Position numbers and translations under genes: made by a program
The notes under the pieces: model-generated
Database searches by the model: none
What the model was told of the DNA's origin: nothing
Seen by the model: only the letters and a program-made list of their open reading frames with translations
Assembly (NCBI GenBank): GCA_037179385.1
Contig: CM074193.1
Span: 3,369,547 to 3,433,546, forward strand
DNA from: Holothuria scabra
Taxonomy: Eukaryota; Echinodermata; Holothuroidea; Aspidochirotida; Holothuriidae
Direction of reading: 5' to 3'
Length of the DNA stretch: 64,000 bases
In this document: positions 1-12,652 of the stretch, piece after piece
How positions within the stretch are numbered: the stretch's first letter is position 1
Layout of the letters: each line of letters opens with the position of its first letter

Positions 1-603
1 GAAAACTTCCAAGAAACAGAAGTTAGAGGTGACGGTAATAATGGAATATTTATGGAAAATTTTTGAAAGCATCAATCGATCATTAACTTGGGCTGAATAA
101 TAAAAACAAGTGAAAGAACATAGCTTTGAATAAATTACCTTCGCATAATTGAAAAACGTTACGTTTTATGAGGGGTTCCATATCTGTACGTTATGACCAG
201 TATGCTACAGGACTTGTGCCCCTCGCATCTGCATCAGTCGGCCTTCCGACTACTTTTCTGTTTCACATCACGTGTTAGATGCACATGAAAACTTTAAAGT
301 ACCACCCAATGCTGATGTTTTTTATTTATGTAGCCTCGTCATTGGTCAACCGAGATCAAGTCTATTGAAAAACAACTTGTGTTTATTTAAATATACAATC
401 ACATACAGAAATTTCATAGAGAGGTCAAAACTACGTGTAAACTATGTCTGGTTGGCATGTGTATCCTAACTGTAGTCTCAATAAATTTAAAATGTATAAT
501 GTTACGAATTTTATCTTGTTTCTTTTGAAACACCAATTAATCTGTGTACATGTTTAATTTATATTTGCGGGCTTTACGTTATCATTTTAATTATCTATTG
601 CAG

Positions 604-623
604 TGGCTCAATCACAAAAAATG
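604..623 (+). pseudogene. Decayed micro-exon with acceptor but no donor
   Basis: A good acceptor (tatctattgcag) precedes about 20 bases conserved in copy B at 58537, but neither copy has a GT donor at a suitable place. The reading frame starting here at 603 runs 65 codons through dispersed repeat sequence and resembles nothing known. Best read as a dead exon copy. Confidence 0.25.
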
Positions 624-956
624 AACAAAAGCGAGTGCTACACCCCTTACAGTAGGCTAGATTCCCTACAAAAACTTCCATTAAGACTATCTAAGAAAAA
701 CGCCACCATCAGTTGGAGCAACGCGTGTAAAAAATTTCCAAAAATCGCATTCCTGAGATGGCCGGAAATAGCACTTCCCTTACTAATACGTAGAATCTAA
801 GCAAGTTATGTTTGTCGTCGTTTGCAATTAATGCTTACTTCAAAACCACTTTCTGATCAAAAACCAGTTAGGAACCTGCAAAATGATCAGAAAGTCATTG
901 AACAATACTTTGACTCAAAAATGCAATTTTGTTATTTTGCCCAAAAGAATATCTAA

Positions 957-1035
957 GCGGAGCGCCACCATTGTTGGTGGGCAGAGAGAACTTCTTATGA
1001 AACCGTGACCCCTCAGATGGCCGAAGATTTTGTTT
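957..1035 (+). repeat. Dispersed module around GCGGAGCGCCACCATTG
   Basis: One of about eleven copies of an 80-100 base module: an opening word CTAAGCGGAGCGCCACCATTG, then a stretch like gagcgtagagaaaattttg, then ccctcagatggccgaaa. Others are near 701, 4978, 5200, 10253, 47818, 53005 (reverse), 58629, 58867, 61851 and 62078. It is far better conserved than surrounding intron. Function unknown. Confidence 0.6.
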
Positions 1036-2149
1036 TATGCTTGTAAAGAGGATTTAAACAGTCTTTACTTCTAGCTGTCGTTTTCAATAATAAAAACTCA
1101 GGAACCTGCTAAATGATCAGAAAATTACCACGTAAAATGCACCTCTAGCTTACCTTTGATTGAATCGTCTTGAATCTTTTCGGAAGAGAACTGTACAACT
1201 TAATTGAAATTATGCCAATGTTTCTCTATAGCGTCTTTGGCTGAATTCAAGGTCCGCTGAATTGATGAAATTGTCGGTGTGAAAACTCGGACTCCCGACT
1301 GTAAATTATTTTACTCCTGTCTTTTGCATGATAAATGGCACCTTAGCACCCCTGGCTCCTCGCCGTCGTCTCGTACGGCTTAGGCGGCTAGGGAGGACTT
1401 TAAGGGATGTGAAACCATCCTTTAAAAATATTTAAAAGGTAGTTGTCGTTTCATGCAATCTCTGCCACAGATGGTACCTTTTGAAGTAAAATTTGGAATT
1501 TCACAAAATTTGCCGATTTATAGGAATTAGACAACGGCATCACTGAAGGTTCCTTGGGGAGAAAATCCTTTCCTTTTTAAACAATAATAAAAAATGTAGT
1601 CTTTTTCATGTATGATATCAATGAATCTGTGTAAATATTTGATCCATCACTCTTGCCAGACTTACGTGATCAGTTTAAATCATCTTTGAGTGTAATTTAC
1701 CTGCTGAGTGCTATTAGATTCTTTACGTTGGCTTTCTTACTGTTTGGCCTTCTTTGTGTCCTCCGTGGCTCTGAATGTGAGTTATTGGCTTGAGATGATA
1801 TGAGTTAATTAATAAAAGTTTCATTAGTTCTACCTTATTCTGTTTTAACGTTGTTTTTCGTAACATAACGAAGGTTTTACTAAACCCAGTTTTCATTGGC
1901 TCCTTCGTTAGGTCACTCCATCACTGTAAATTAAAATCATATTTGGAAACAAAGCGCAGAAAGAGAGACTGTTTTTTAAAAAGTAAACCAAAGGTATCCC
2001 AAATAATCCTGAAAAATAACATTTTGAACTCAGAGAATGAACTTTTCTGTCAGAGCTCTGAAATGCCATAGCCGCTCATATCATGTAAGTAACGCCTTAT
2101 AAATTTAACTGCATGTATAATTTTGACAAATGTATTAATACCCACGTAT

Positions 2150-2175
2150 TCTCTCTCTCTCTCTCTCCTTTCCCT
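2150..2175 (+). repeat. (CT)n microsatellite before a candidate exon
   Basis: A run of CT dinucleotides lies just upstream of the 2207 candidate exon and is conserved, slightly shorter, in copy B near 60075. It may act as an extended polypyrimidine tract. Confidence 0.6.
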
Positions 2176-2206
2176 CGTTTTGAATGCGTGTCCTGGACAA
2201 CGCTAG

Positions 2207-2218
2207 GTTTCTCTCCAG
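2207..2218 (+). CDS. Candidate 12-nt micro-exon (GFSP-like)
   Basis: The acceptor aacgctag follows a CT-rich tract and the donor is gtaaat. The 12 bases GTTTCTCTCCAG in phase 1 give G-F-S-P. The copy-B counterpart at 60130 has one change (Pro to Gln) and a weaker donor. The short length means this could be chance; the support is its conservation and its place in the series. Confidence 0.35.
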
Positions 2219-2622
2219 GTAAATATAAAACAATTTAACATGATGTCTTTGTTTCTTAAAACTTTTGTGTTGTTGTAAATTTCATCTCGTAGACCAAATG
2301 GACAGCAAAACACCTGATTTAAAATAAAAAAAGACTCTTTTCAACCAAAAATTACATTGCTTATTTCTTTTATTTTTGGCTTTTTCTTCACATTTGGGAG
2401 TCCAGGTCAATAGTGAAATATTTGTATGTACTAATTTTTAAAGGGAAGGACGTGTAGAAAATATTAATTTACCTAAGAAGTGTAATGAAGGTTGAAGTAG
2501 AATTTGCACAACGCGCACCTCTCACTTACCGGTATATACTATTTCTGGTCCTGTGACTTCAAAATATGAGAAACATGAGAAATGAAAGCGGACGTTCAAT
2601 TTCTTTGCTTCTTCTATTGTAG

Positions 2623-2652
2623 GAGACACGTCACCAAGCCCAGAATCCTCAG
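2623..2652 (+). CDS. Candidate 30-nt micro-exon, copy A (DTSPSPESS)
   Basis: The acceptor ttcttctattgtag and donor gtaagaaa are both strong. The exon is 30 bases and open in phase 1, reading (G)DTSPSPESS(G). The partner in copy B (60532-60561) reads (G)DTITTIEPS(G). Flanking introns differ at about 7 of 193 bases, the exon at 8 of 30, all within five codons and all replacement changes. This is the best-supported exon here. The product is probably a secreted or low-complexity Ser/Thr/Pro-rich protein, but no signal peptide or conventional exon was found. Confidence 0.6.
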
Positions 2653-3646
2653 GTAAGAAAATATCTCTAAAGATAACTATTTGGTAATAAATTTTGTTTC
2701 TAGTCCCATTGATGTTGACATATTTTAAGAATCGTTATCAATTAGTGCTACTCATTTAGCGTTCATCAATTGTAACATGAACCTGACATATCGTATAACT
2801 AGACACTGGATTCTTTTGCGTTTCATCCTGTGTGTAAAAAAGATATACAATTGCGTATGGGGATATAAACATTTTCATGTTTTAAAATTACGCAAAAGAC
2901 GCAACCGGACTAAGTTTCAAAAATGCAACGTCCAAAGTTGTCTCGGAATTTAAACATCACTATCTGAAGATATAGAAAAATCTCCCTACTGGATGCGCAC
3001 CAGTTTGATCCGTTATCTATTCGATAAAAAGGTCCTGCACCCTAAGAATACTGCGTTATTAACTCAATGGAACCTATACTATACCAGTAACAGCATGAAT
3101 TCCAGTATCGAGACCGTGCGAAAGGGGTTATTTCGACGATAGTTGTCCAACTAGGAAAGGTTACGAATTTTAAGAAAAATAAGGGCCACTTACTGCACAA
3201 AATACATCTAATTTAGGCCGAATCGTTAACACAGAAAACCAGTATTTCTTTCCGGCAGCGCATAACAGCCATGTTCGAAAGGCCACGTTGAAAAAATGAT
3301 ATTGTTTTCCATGGTTTACCTGTATCCCAATGTTGTACCAGCTTTCCCAAGAATTTTGTTATAACTTTAAAAATAAACCAATCATGCAAATACTATACCA
3401 AAAATACAGCGCAATAAGCTTATACAGTTCCAAACATTTAAACACCGGCTTGACTTTATCAATTCAAAAAATATTGTTGAATGGACAAAATCGCTAAAAA
3501 TCTCCTAAAGGGAGCTCCACACTTCTCATGCACAAGTAATATCCCCTTTTAAAACTATCCTAGTAGGGACGGTCCCCACATAATCCGACATTTGTCACAA
3601 TTTCCAATTCCTTCCTTTTGACGTCGGCCCTATTTAAACGTATCAG

Positions 3647-3655
3647 GTCAGCAAG
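3647..3655 (+). CDS. Candidate 9-nt micro-exon (GQQ)
   Basis: The bases GTCAGCAAG follow acceptor acgtatcag and precede donor gtagaa. In phase 1 they encode G-Q-Q. The acceptor side differs from sister cassettes, as though a deletion joined an unrelated AG. Copy B has lost this exon in a deletion of about 290 bases. Confidence 0.4.
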
Positions 3656-4977
3656 GTAGAAAGAAATCAATACGTTTTATTCTTTAAGTTGGATTTTAAT
3701 ACATATATATTGCTTCTCATTGTATTGATATATTTGAGTATTTTTTTATGAAGAAGTCAGGCTTATTTTCTGTTGATCAATTTTGATATGCATTTAATAT
3801 ACATAAAGTAAGTCAGCTGAGCAAGCATTTTAATCCTAATACTTGTCTCAAAGAAATTTACAATGTATGATGTTACGACTTATATTTTGTATCACGTCAA
3901 ATACAATCCAACCTGTTACATATTTAATTCATCGTCGCCGGCTTTACTTCATAACTTTTGTTTATCTTTACCAATGAACGAAATAAAAAAGAGCTGAAGC
4001 CACCTCTTTACCTCTCATCCACTGGCTAGATTTTCAAACAAAGTTGTGGTAGAGCAATTTTCCTCCAAACTACTCGATATTAGGTACAAATTCAAATTTC
4101 CTCTGTTTGATGCCATCAATATAACTCTAATTGACGTTTTTGTGAGATGAAACTCAGTGCAAATATGAACATAAAAACACATACAGACAATTCACAGAGA
4201 CATCAGTGCTATGACTGAGTTAAAAAGGCAACGCCCAAACTTGCCTCGGACTTTGAAAATTACGATCTAGAGTTATTACAAATTTTTCTTCATATTAGAT
4301 ACATACAAATTTGATCAGTCTCCTATTCAAGAAAATATCCTCTACCTTACGCTTACTGCTTTATCAACCCGGTAGAACCTTTACTTTACCGGCCACAGCA
4401 TAAAATCACTATGAAAAACCATGAAAAATGTTAACTCAAGGCTAATCGTTCAACTTTGTAAGGTTACAATTTTGCCTTAAGGAAGTCCGGTTTTGCGCAA
4501 AACCCAATCGGCATGGGGTCCAGGGGCCCGCTTAAGGGCCTCTTGTGGTGTCCAGGGGAAAAGCCAGTGGCGGACCCAGTCATTTCCAAAAGTGTAGGGG
4601 CTTAACTTAGAGAAAGAGACGGTAATGGTGTACGCAGGATTTCCCTGAATGGGGGCATCCCTTGTGCTCAGTGATCGCCGGCCTGGGGGAGAGGTCCCCT
4701 TCTCCTTTGAAAATTGTTGGCGTTTTCAAGGAGCCTAGATGCAAAATGGTGCAATAACTTTTACTTTCACGGTGGTTCATGAGGATAAAACTGAAACTTC
4801 TGTGTCTCTATATGAAGTCTCATTCCATTAACGCTACCTTTTGAAGTAAATATGTCATTAAATTAGCTTACTTAAAGGAGTCAAAGTAAAAGAGCATCGA
4901 TCGGGATAGGCGATCAGGAGCATTTTAGTTTGCGGTTGTTTCTTGGCCACAAAATGTTATTCTTCCATAAAAATTAT

Positions 4978-5280
4978 CTAAGCGGAGCGTCATCATTGGT
5001 TGGCGCAGAGCGTAGGGAAAATTTGGAAAAATCAGACCCTCAGATGGCATGAAATACCTCATACGAAGAATCTAAGCAGTCGCTATCTTCGCTTTACAAA
5101 ATTCTCACTTCGAAATAAGTTCGCAAACTGCAAAGTGATTAGAAAGTTAATAAAAACATACTTTGACCCGAAAAATGTAATTTTGGCCGAAAGACTACCT
5201 AAGCAGAGCGCCACCATTTGTTGGTGCTGAACGTAAAGAAAATTTTGAAAATGATCGCGATCCCCCATATGGCCGAAAAT
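4978..5280 (+). repeat. Two dispersed modules about 230 bp apart
   Basis: Two copies of the GCGGAGCG..CCACCATT module, at about 4978-5060 and 5200-5275, separated by sequence also kept in copy B (61851-62150). ORFs of 60-76 codons here are by-products of this repeat. Confidence 0.6.
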
Positions 5281-5559
5281 TGCGTTTTCATGCTTGTAAA
5301 GAGTATCTTAATATGCAGTCTTTAAGTTTAACTTTTGTTTGCAAAAAGAAAAAAAAACAGGAACATGCTAAGTGATCAGAAAATAACTAACACTAATATA
5401 TTAAATGGTCTTGATTCTTTTCGAGGAAACTAAACAACAGAATTGAAAATATTCTAATGCTTCTCTATGGTGACTCTTGGCTAAAGTAAAGATCCGCTGA
5501 ATTGATGAAATTGTCTGTGACTGCTCCAACTCAGGTCTTTTAATTAATTCAACCCAAAC

Positions 5560-6480
5560 ATCTCTTGCGTGATAAATGGCAAACTATCTCTCATCGCAAC
5601 TCTCCGCCCTGTCCCTGTCTCGTACGTCTAGGCCGGCCGGGGAAGGAGTCTAAGGGACGGCCCCTCCCTTTTCACCATTCACCCGGACATATCGTAAAAG
5701 AGGGGGGCTGAGGCCGTTAAAGGCCCCCCCCATTAGATCCACTCCTGATAGCCCCGGTAGGGGTCCAGAGGGAGAAGTCCCCGAAAGTTCAGCTATTTTA
5801 GTGATTTGAGAGGCTCCAAAATGGTCGAAAATCATATTCAAATTAAGGATTTTAAACTATGAAGTTCAGCATGTGATTGATAATTAGAAACAGGGCATTT
5901 TAAGAGATCCAAAGTGGTTGGCGCCATTTTATCAATAGGGAGTTCTATTTAAAATCCCGAGGCAATTTGCCTGGGTCCAGGGGCCCACAATAGGGCCCCG
6001 GAAGTTCTGACTTTTTAGCCCTTTTCAGGGACTTAATGGAAGCAAAAAAGGCACCTTTGCATAGGTATTGCTTTAGTAACTTATATTCCTAAAAGGGACA
6101 TTATTACTGGGGCAAATTTGTGTCATTGCTTCCAAGAAGGGGACTGGGGACATTCTCCTTGCTCAGTATGTTTTCTTTCTATAAAAAGAAAGATATTTTG
6201 TAGCAAAGATAGCTTGCAAAACGTTTTGTTTTTGCTGTTTGAAGGGCGAAAATAAACAGTTCTAAAGGTAATCGTTAACGTGGGGGTCCAGGAAGGAAGC
6301 TTTCCAACTTTTACACTCTGAAAAGTAATAATTGAGCCGGTAGCCGAAATGTAATAAAAGAAACATAAATTTTTAATTACTTTTGAAAAAAGTATTTTGC
6401 CACACTCAATTATTGGGGGGGCCATAACCAGCCAAAATTTCATAAAGGAATTATTGGGGGCCATGCCCCCTTACCGAACG
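5560..6480. repeat. GC-richer repetitive block with CCCC/GGGG runs
   Basis: This block contrasts with its AT-rich setting: ggggcccc-type words and phrases such as gggtccaggggcccacaatagggcc near 5975. The same block lies in copy B at 62450-63490. It has the texture of an old transposable element, but no terminal repeats were delimited. The ORFs 5650-5841 and 6123-6464 are on the minus strand and unrecognised. Confidence 0.4.
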
Positions 6481-6930
6481 CTTCCGCCGCCTATGTCATG
6501 CTCGTATCCCACATAAAATACAGTGTAGTAAACTTGTACACTTCCATGCAGATGCTAAAAACCGCCTTACTTGATCAAAAATAAAAATATTTTAGAAATG
6601 GACAAAATCACCAAAGATCTTCCAAAGGGAGCACCACACTTCTCATTCACAGGCTATATCCCCACTTAAAGCCGTCTTAGTAGGAATTGTCCCTAAACAA
6701 TCAGACATTTGTCACAATGTCCAATTCCTTCCGTTTGAGGTCGGCCGTATTAAGCTTATCCAAATATTTTCTTATTACATCTTGTTACATCTTAACACAA
6801 ATCATTAGAAATTTTTGATAAAAATATAAAAACGAAAATCACATTGTGATGTACTTTTTACAAGAAAGTGCTTGTTTATATCTCGTGCGAATCTTGACAA
6901 TCGTTACTTCTTACTTCCTCTCTATGACAG

Positions 6931-6939
6931 GTCAGGAAG
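6931..6939 (+). CDS. Candidate 9-nt micro-exon (GQE), copy A
   Basis: A pyrimidine-rich acceptor (cttcctctctatgacag) is followed by GTCAGGAAG and donor gtaagaac. Phase 1 reading is G-Q-E. Copy B (63937-63945) is identical in exon and splice sites. Confidence 0.5.
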
Positions 6940-7780
6940 GTAAGAACAAATCAATACGTTTTATTACTTAAGTTCGATTTTTACACATATGTTGTTTCTC
7001 ATTGTATTGATTTATTTGAGAAGTTTTTTAACAAGTATTTAGGCTTCTTTCCGTTGATCTATTGTGATGTGCTTCTTACATACATGAAAAAGGTCAGTCT
7101 AGTCAGCATTTTTAATCCTGATATTTGTCTCAAAAATTTAAAATGAATGATGTTACCACTTGCCGTTTGTATCACGTTAAATACCATCCAACCTGTGCAC
7201 ATATTTAATTCATCTTTGCCATTAGAGCCATGTTGGGAACACCACGTTTAAAAAATACCATTGGTATCCATGGAATTAAAATCAAAGTTTCGGCCCTATT
7301 CCAAGGTCCTACTAACTTTTGCAAAACTTTATTTTAGCTTAAAACACAAACCAATCATGCAAATATTACCAAAAAATACAGCGTAATAAACTGATGGACT
7401 TCCAAACAAAAACTAAAGCATCGACATTATTTGTTCAAATTCAGATGTTTTACAATGGACAATTTCACCAAAAATCTTCTAAAAGCGAGCACCACACTCC
7501 TCATCCACAGCCTATATCCCCAATTAAAGCCATCCTAGTAGGGATTGTCCCCAAGCTATCCAACATTTGTCAAAATGTGCAATTCGTTCCTTTTAAGGTC
7601 GGTGGTATTGAGCTTATCCGGATATTGGCTTGTTAGATCCAAACAATGATCATTTAGACATTTTTGATAAAAGTATAAAAATGAAAATCAGAATACGGTG
7701 TACTTTTTACAAGAAATCGCTTCTTTTCATCCTGTGCAAATTTTGACGAAGGTAACTTCTTTTCTACCTCTCTGTGACAG

Positions 7781-7789
7781 GTCACCAAG
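7781..7789 (+). pseudogene. 9-nt micro-exon copy with broken donor
   Basis: GTCACCAAG follows a strong acceptor (tacctctctgtgacag), but the donor reads gaaaaa instead of gtaaga, so this cassette probably is not spliced as an exon. Confidence 0.4.
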
Positions 7790-8860
7790 GAAAAAGAAAT
7801 CAATACGTTTTATTTCTTAACTTGGAGATTGATGCTTATGTTGATTGTTATTGTATTGATATATTTGAGAAGCTTTTATCAGTATTAAGGCCAACTTCCG
7901 TTGAGCTATTGTAATGTTCATATCACATACATAAAGTGAATCAGAAGATTTAGCATTTAATTCCTAATATTTATCTCAAAAAAATGATAATGTATCACGA
8001 AATAACTTTTAATTGTGTTATGTCAATTAGAATCCAACCTGTGTACAAATTAGATAAATTAGTGTCGGCTTTACTGTATAACTTTTATTTATTTTTAAGA
8101 ATGGATAAAATAACAAAAATGAGCTAAGACCACCCCTTCACATCTCATCCACACGCTAGATTTTAATCAAAAAAGTTTTCCTAGAGCGATTTCCCCCCAA
8201 ACTACTTGATATTAGATACAAATTCAAGTTTTATCTGTTTGATGCCATCCGTATTAAGCCTATCCACTTTTTTGTGAAATGAAACTCAGTGCAAATATAA
8301 ATACATAAGAAAAAAAAACAGAACATTCACAAGGAAATCAAAACTATGATCATTTAAAATGCCATATCAATAGATGCCGAGAAGTTTAAAAAATACAATC
8401 ACAATCTCAAGTTATTACAAAATTCTTTCTTAATACTGGATGCATTCAATTCTGATCAGTCACCTATCAAGGGAAAATTCCTCTACCCTAAGCTTACTAC
8501 GTTATCAACTCAATGGAAACTTGACTAAACCGTACACAGCATAAACGTCACTATGGAAAAAGGTGAAAATATTAAATCGACGATATTTGTCCAACTATTA
8601 AAGCTCACAAATATTCAAGAACAATAGGGTCTTCTTACCGTAACAAAAACATCAATTTAAACTAACTCGTTTACAAAGAAAAGGTATTTTTTCGACAGCA
8701 ATTCTGCATATACCACGTTCAAAAAATAACATTGGTATCCATGCAATTAAAAATCAAAAACTAAAAATCACATTGTGATGTACTTTTTTCAAGAAAGTGC
8801 TTGTTTACATCCTCTGCAAATCTTGACAAACGTTACTTCCATTCTTTCTCTCTGTGACAG

Positions 8861-8869
8861 ATCAGCAAG
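8861..8869 (+). CDS. Candidate 9-nt micro-exon (DQQ)
   Basis: Acceptor tttctctctgtgacag, exon ATCAGCAAG, donor gtaagaag. In phase 1 it adds D-Q-Q if the previous exon ends in G. Member of the 9-nt cassette array. Confidence 0.5.
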
Positions 8870-9823
8870 GTAAGAAGAAATCAACACGTTTTTATTCTTA
8901 AGTTGGAATTAGACACATGTATTAAGGCTTCTCTCCGTTGGTCTATTGTGATGTGTATCTTACATACATTACAAGAGTCAGCCGAGAAATCATTTTGATC
9001 GTAATAATTGTCTAAAAAAGTATATAATGTATGCTGTTTCGACTTGTTTTTTGTACCATGGCAAGCCATTCAACCTGTGTACATATTAAATTCACCGTCG
9101 CCGGCTTTACTTGATAACTGTGAGTTATCTTTAAGAATGGTCAAAAGAACATAAATGAAATAACACCATCCCTTAACATCTCCTTCACACGCTAGATTTT
9201 CGAACAAAAAGTTTTCCCACAGGGATTTGCCCCCAAACTCCTCGATATCCTGTACATATCAAATTTTATCTGTGTGGTGCCATCCATATTTAACCTATCC
9301 ACTTTTTTGTGAAATTTAACTCAGTTCAAATGTAATTATAGAAACACATACAGAAAATTCACAGTTACATCATTCTATGACTGAGTTAAAAATGCAACGC
9401 CCAAACTTGCCCCGGAGTTTGAAAATAACGATCTCAAGTTACTAAAAATCTTTCTGCCTACTGTATACATACAATTTTGATCAGTCATCTATTCAAGAAA
9501 AAATCCTCTACCGTAAGCTTCCTACGTTATCGACTCAATGGAACCTTTACTTTACCGTCTACAGCGTTAACGTCACTATGGAAAATGGTGAAAAATGTTA
9601 AATCGACGATGCTTGTCCAACTATGATAGGTTACAAATATATAGGAAAAATAGGGGCTTCTTATCGTAACAAAAACATCTGATGAAGGCTAACTCACTTA
9701 CAAAGAAAACGTATTATTTCGACAACAACTCTGCAAACACCACGTTCTAAAAATAACATTGGCATCCCAGTAATTAAAAATAAAAAATCGAAAATCACAT
9801 TCTGATGTACTTTTTTCAAGGAT

Positions 9824-10015
9824 ATGGCTACACAAATTCTTGAATTAACACAGTTGCATGGTGCAATGTGGAGGAAAAGAGTGTTCAGAGATAGAAGTAG
9901 TCCAATAGATTTTAGTGAGGAAGAATTGATCCAGACAAGCGACCACCGGAATCTAAATGACTGGGGCAACTTCGCTAAATCTATGATAGGACATATACTA
10001 TCCACAGTGGCTTAG
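9824..10015 (+). pseudogene. Possible PIF/Harbinger transposase N-terminal fragment
   Basis: The ORF departs abruptly from the intronic cassette near 9822. Residues about 15-35 contain WRKRVFRDRSSPIDFSEEEL, resembling the RxFRxRxxPLDxxxxEEL stretch near the start of HARBI1-type nucleases. The rest (63 residues in all) is unrecognised and no DDE catalytic region follows, so it would be a short dead fragment. Similarity judged by eye only. Confidence 0.3.
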
Positions 10016-11650
10016 GCAAGGTTTTTGGTTTGGGGGATAGCTGCAGGGTCCGATCGCCACAATGGGGGTCTACACAGCTAAAGAAAGGAAGGGAGGCAGT
10101 TACCTTGCCTTTTGAGATTTTTTTTCGGTTTACACACTATTCCCGAAAGTAGGTGACAGTTTGTGGTCATTCGTGGTATTTAATTTGTAGTCAAAAGTGG
10201 ACCCAGGATTTGGATTTAGAAAGGAGCTAAGAATTGTGGGAAAAATAGTTAAGTAGAGTGTCACGATCGGTTAGCCCAGAATGCACTGGAAATATTTTGA
10301 CGGAAAACCTCTCTAGATAATGGGTAATTGCATATCAGAGCCAGTTTGAATTGAATTATTTCTGTTTGTTTACATCTCTCCACGCTCTTTATAAAGTACG
10401 TTTTCAAGTGAGCAGACTTTACGGTCAAAAAAAAATTGGTGCACGTTTTCCCACTTCCTATTTGAACGCTGATTTACATAACCACACACAGTTTGTGAAT
10501 GCAAAACAGCCTAATAATGAAAACAAACATGCTATCTCTATAGAAAATGATGAGATCTGTTGTTTGGGAATTCTTGGCTAACAGACAACTAAATCCTAGT
10601 TGACCGACTAGCTAACAAGTTCACTAGCAGAGTTTTATGAATAAGAAAATAGTGTTCAACTATGGAGCTTGCATTACAAGAAAATTTTGGAGTATTGGGT
10701 TTCTGTAGGAAATTTGAAACGTTTGGGGATTATTGGAAAATCTCCCCCCCCCCCAATTAACAAATCTAAAGGTTGCACGGCGACTTTGAATCGTTGTTGT
10801 TGCATTCTATTATCTAAGGCCTGCGGATTGAAGTTGACCAAGGTGTTTCCGAAACTTTCCGATAGTTCAAAATCAAAAATGTATAGAAGAGAAAACTTGG
10901 AATTTATGAAAAAAAGTTCATCGAAACAGCACTGTTGTTGACAAGTGTTTCTGATAAACAGTTGTGACCATAGTCATATTGCGAAATTTTTTATTTTGAG
11001 TGTCGGCACGGAAATTTTCACAAACTTTGAAATGTTGTGAAATGTGAACATATCTCCTTTAGAGGTTGCGATACAGCAGGCTTTGCCCGACGAAACCTTT
11101 CCTTCCTTGAGGGACAAGTTGAAAAAATACAGTTGTATTGGAGGCAGTTCGGAACGTTATAAAATAGAAGTTGGGAAAACCGCAATGCAGGTGCCGAGTT
11201 TTACAGGTTATTGATGAGCTGTTGTCATATAAAGGCTAAAACACCCGGTTTTTGTTAATCAGAGTCGGGGCAATCTTCCTCTCGTCCCACCTCGGCGGTA
11301 GCTACGCCTCTGATTTTTTGCTTTTGAATCTACATGCATATGGCATCGCGCGTAAAAAACAGCTTGGAAAGCTACACAATTGCCTGCACTGTGTTTACAT
11401 ACCGCATGGAGTACAGCTTGTCGACTTGTATTAAATCAAGTGAATCATGACTTAGCTAATGTACGTGGCGTCGCTACTGCCGTGTACAAGTAAGGAGACC
11501 AGATTGTTATCGTGTTGCATGACGCATTGATCCTCCCACTTCATTTAGAGAGAAGGAATAAAGGTGGTTTTCGCGAATAAGACTCAACCACTTGTGACAT
11601 GCCCCCTAAAAATTACTCTGGGGATAGTAGGGGGTGGATAAAGCAGCATA
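10016..11650. other. No gene recognised; mixed AT-rich sequence
   Basis: Holds one degenerate dispersed module (10253-10315), a C run at 10744-10754 and ORFs of 60-90 codons (10351, 10669, 11252) with no recognisable domain. No convincing micro-exon or RNA gene was seen. Confidence 0.5.
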
Positions 11651-11805
11651 TATATAACAGACCTATTTATCAATTTTTTCTATAAATTCAAACACAGCAT
11701 TAGGGTACACACAACCTGGGATATTCGGGTTGTGAAACAATGAGTTATTGTTTCTTATTGCACACTCTCGGGTAATCTTGTGATACATGGAAAAATCAAT
11801 TTCCC

Positions 11806-11985
11806 GTGCACTGGGCAGACTGTCCACAACTTGACCACGCCGGGTCAAAAATCGCCCTGGTGTATTTTACTCTCCGTGCCTCTTCTCAACTAGATCAGGC
11901 CGTTCCAAATTTGCCCCTGGTACACCGTTCGTCCGGGACTTGTCTACAGCTTGGCCAGGCCGATCGAAAAATAGCCCCTAGTTGG
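11806..11985 (+). repeat. Three 60-bp tandem repeats inside one open frame
   Basis: Three consecutive units of exactly 60 bp start near 11821, 11881 and 11941, each with an aact/agct..ga/gg-ccaggcc core and ending near gcccctgg. They lie in an ORF of 72 codons (11806-12024) with 20-residue periodicity: PQLDHAGSK, SQLDQAVPN, LQLGQADRK. Units differ substantially at the base level yet all stay in frame. No known protein is recognised. Confidence 0.5.
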
Positions 11986-12652
11986 AATTTGTTATATCAG
12001 ATTAAATTGTTCGATCTGCATTAATACTATAGCTTACCTTGGTGTTTCGATGTTGCTGTTTAATCCAAGAACCACCAAATATGCATCCTGCCAGAAATAG
12101 TATCTTTATTGTACACTCTTATGCAAAGGCATAAACAAATGTTATTTGAAGGTCAATGGAAATCTTGTAGGTCTTTTATGGTTCAAAATTGCACAAAAAT
12201 GATGTTTTGTTTGAAGATTGAGTTAAACGACATGAATTAAAATATAACATGTTGGATATAGCTTTTGCTTGGCTAAGGTTCTCCCTTTGGTGTTAAACCG
12301 TACAAATTAGGGACCGGAGGTATGTTACTCAAATAGTTTGTTAAAACTGACTTAGTATTAAAAAGTCTGAATAGAATGAGTATGTTGTTAGGTAAAAGTA
12401 GATTTACGAAATGTCAAAATGTTCAGTATGGTTTTCCTTCTTGATAGATTTTTCTCAATTTCGCCTTATCTATGCCCTGCTCAGTTAAATATTTGCTTAG
12501 CCAAATTTTGGCTAATAGTTAATACAATAAAGTACAAAATGAATTAAAAAAAAACGATATTGATTGATATGACATGTGTGTAGCGATAGATATGCAGTAA
12601 TGATGTTTCAAAACCTTTAATGAGTTCGATGAATGACGCTAATAAATGGCAG

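Larger units (their letters stand above)
1..7000 (+). repeat. Segmental duplication, copy A
   Basis: This stretch matches 58069-64000 in the same orientation, with near identity over long runs (for example 1100-2200 against 59050-60150). Relative to copy B it carries about 120 extra bases near 28-150 and retains 3573-3862 and 4240-4975, which copy B lacks. Copy B has about 130 extra bases near 62737-62875. Copy A starts before the window. It carries candidate micro-exons at 2207, 2623, 3647 and 6931. No conventional gene is seen. Confidence 0.9.
3300..9822 (+). repeat. Tandem array of 9-nt-exon cassettes
   Basis: About four diverged units of roughly 0.85-1.1 kb each end in a pyrimidine-rich acceptor (ctctctgtgacag type), a 9-base exon, and a downstream block starting gtaagaa..aatcaatacg. 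Exons lie at 3647, 6931, 7781 and 8861; the next unit breaks off near 9822 before its exon. A shared block (aacctgtgtacatatttaatt) marks unit boundaries. The array explains most sequence here; everything between exons appears to be intron. Confidence 0.7.

Noticed and set aside
5000..5230. 76-codon ORF conserved in copy B (61870-62100)
   Set aside because: Its conservation follows from the recent segmental duplication and it consists of dispersed-repeat modules; no domain seen.
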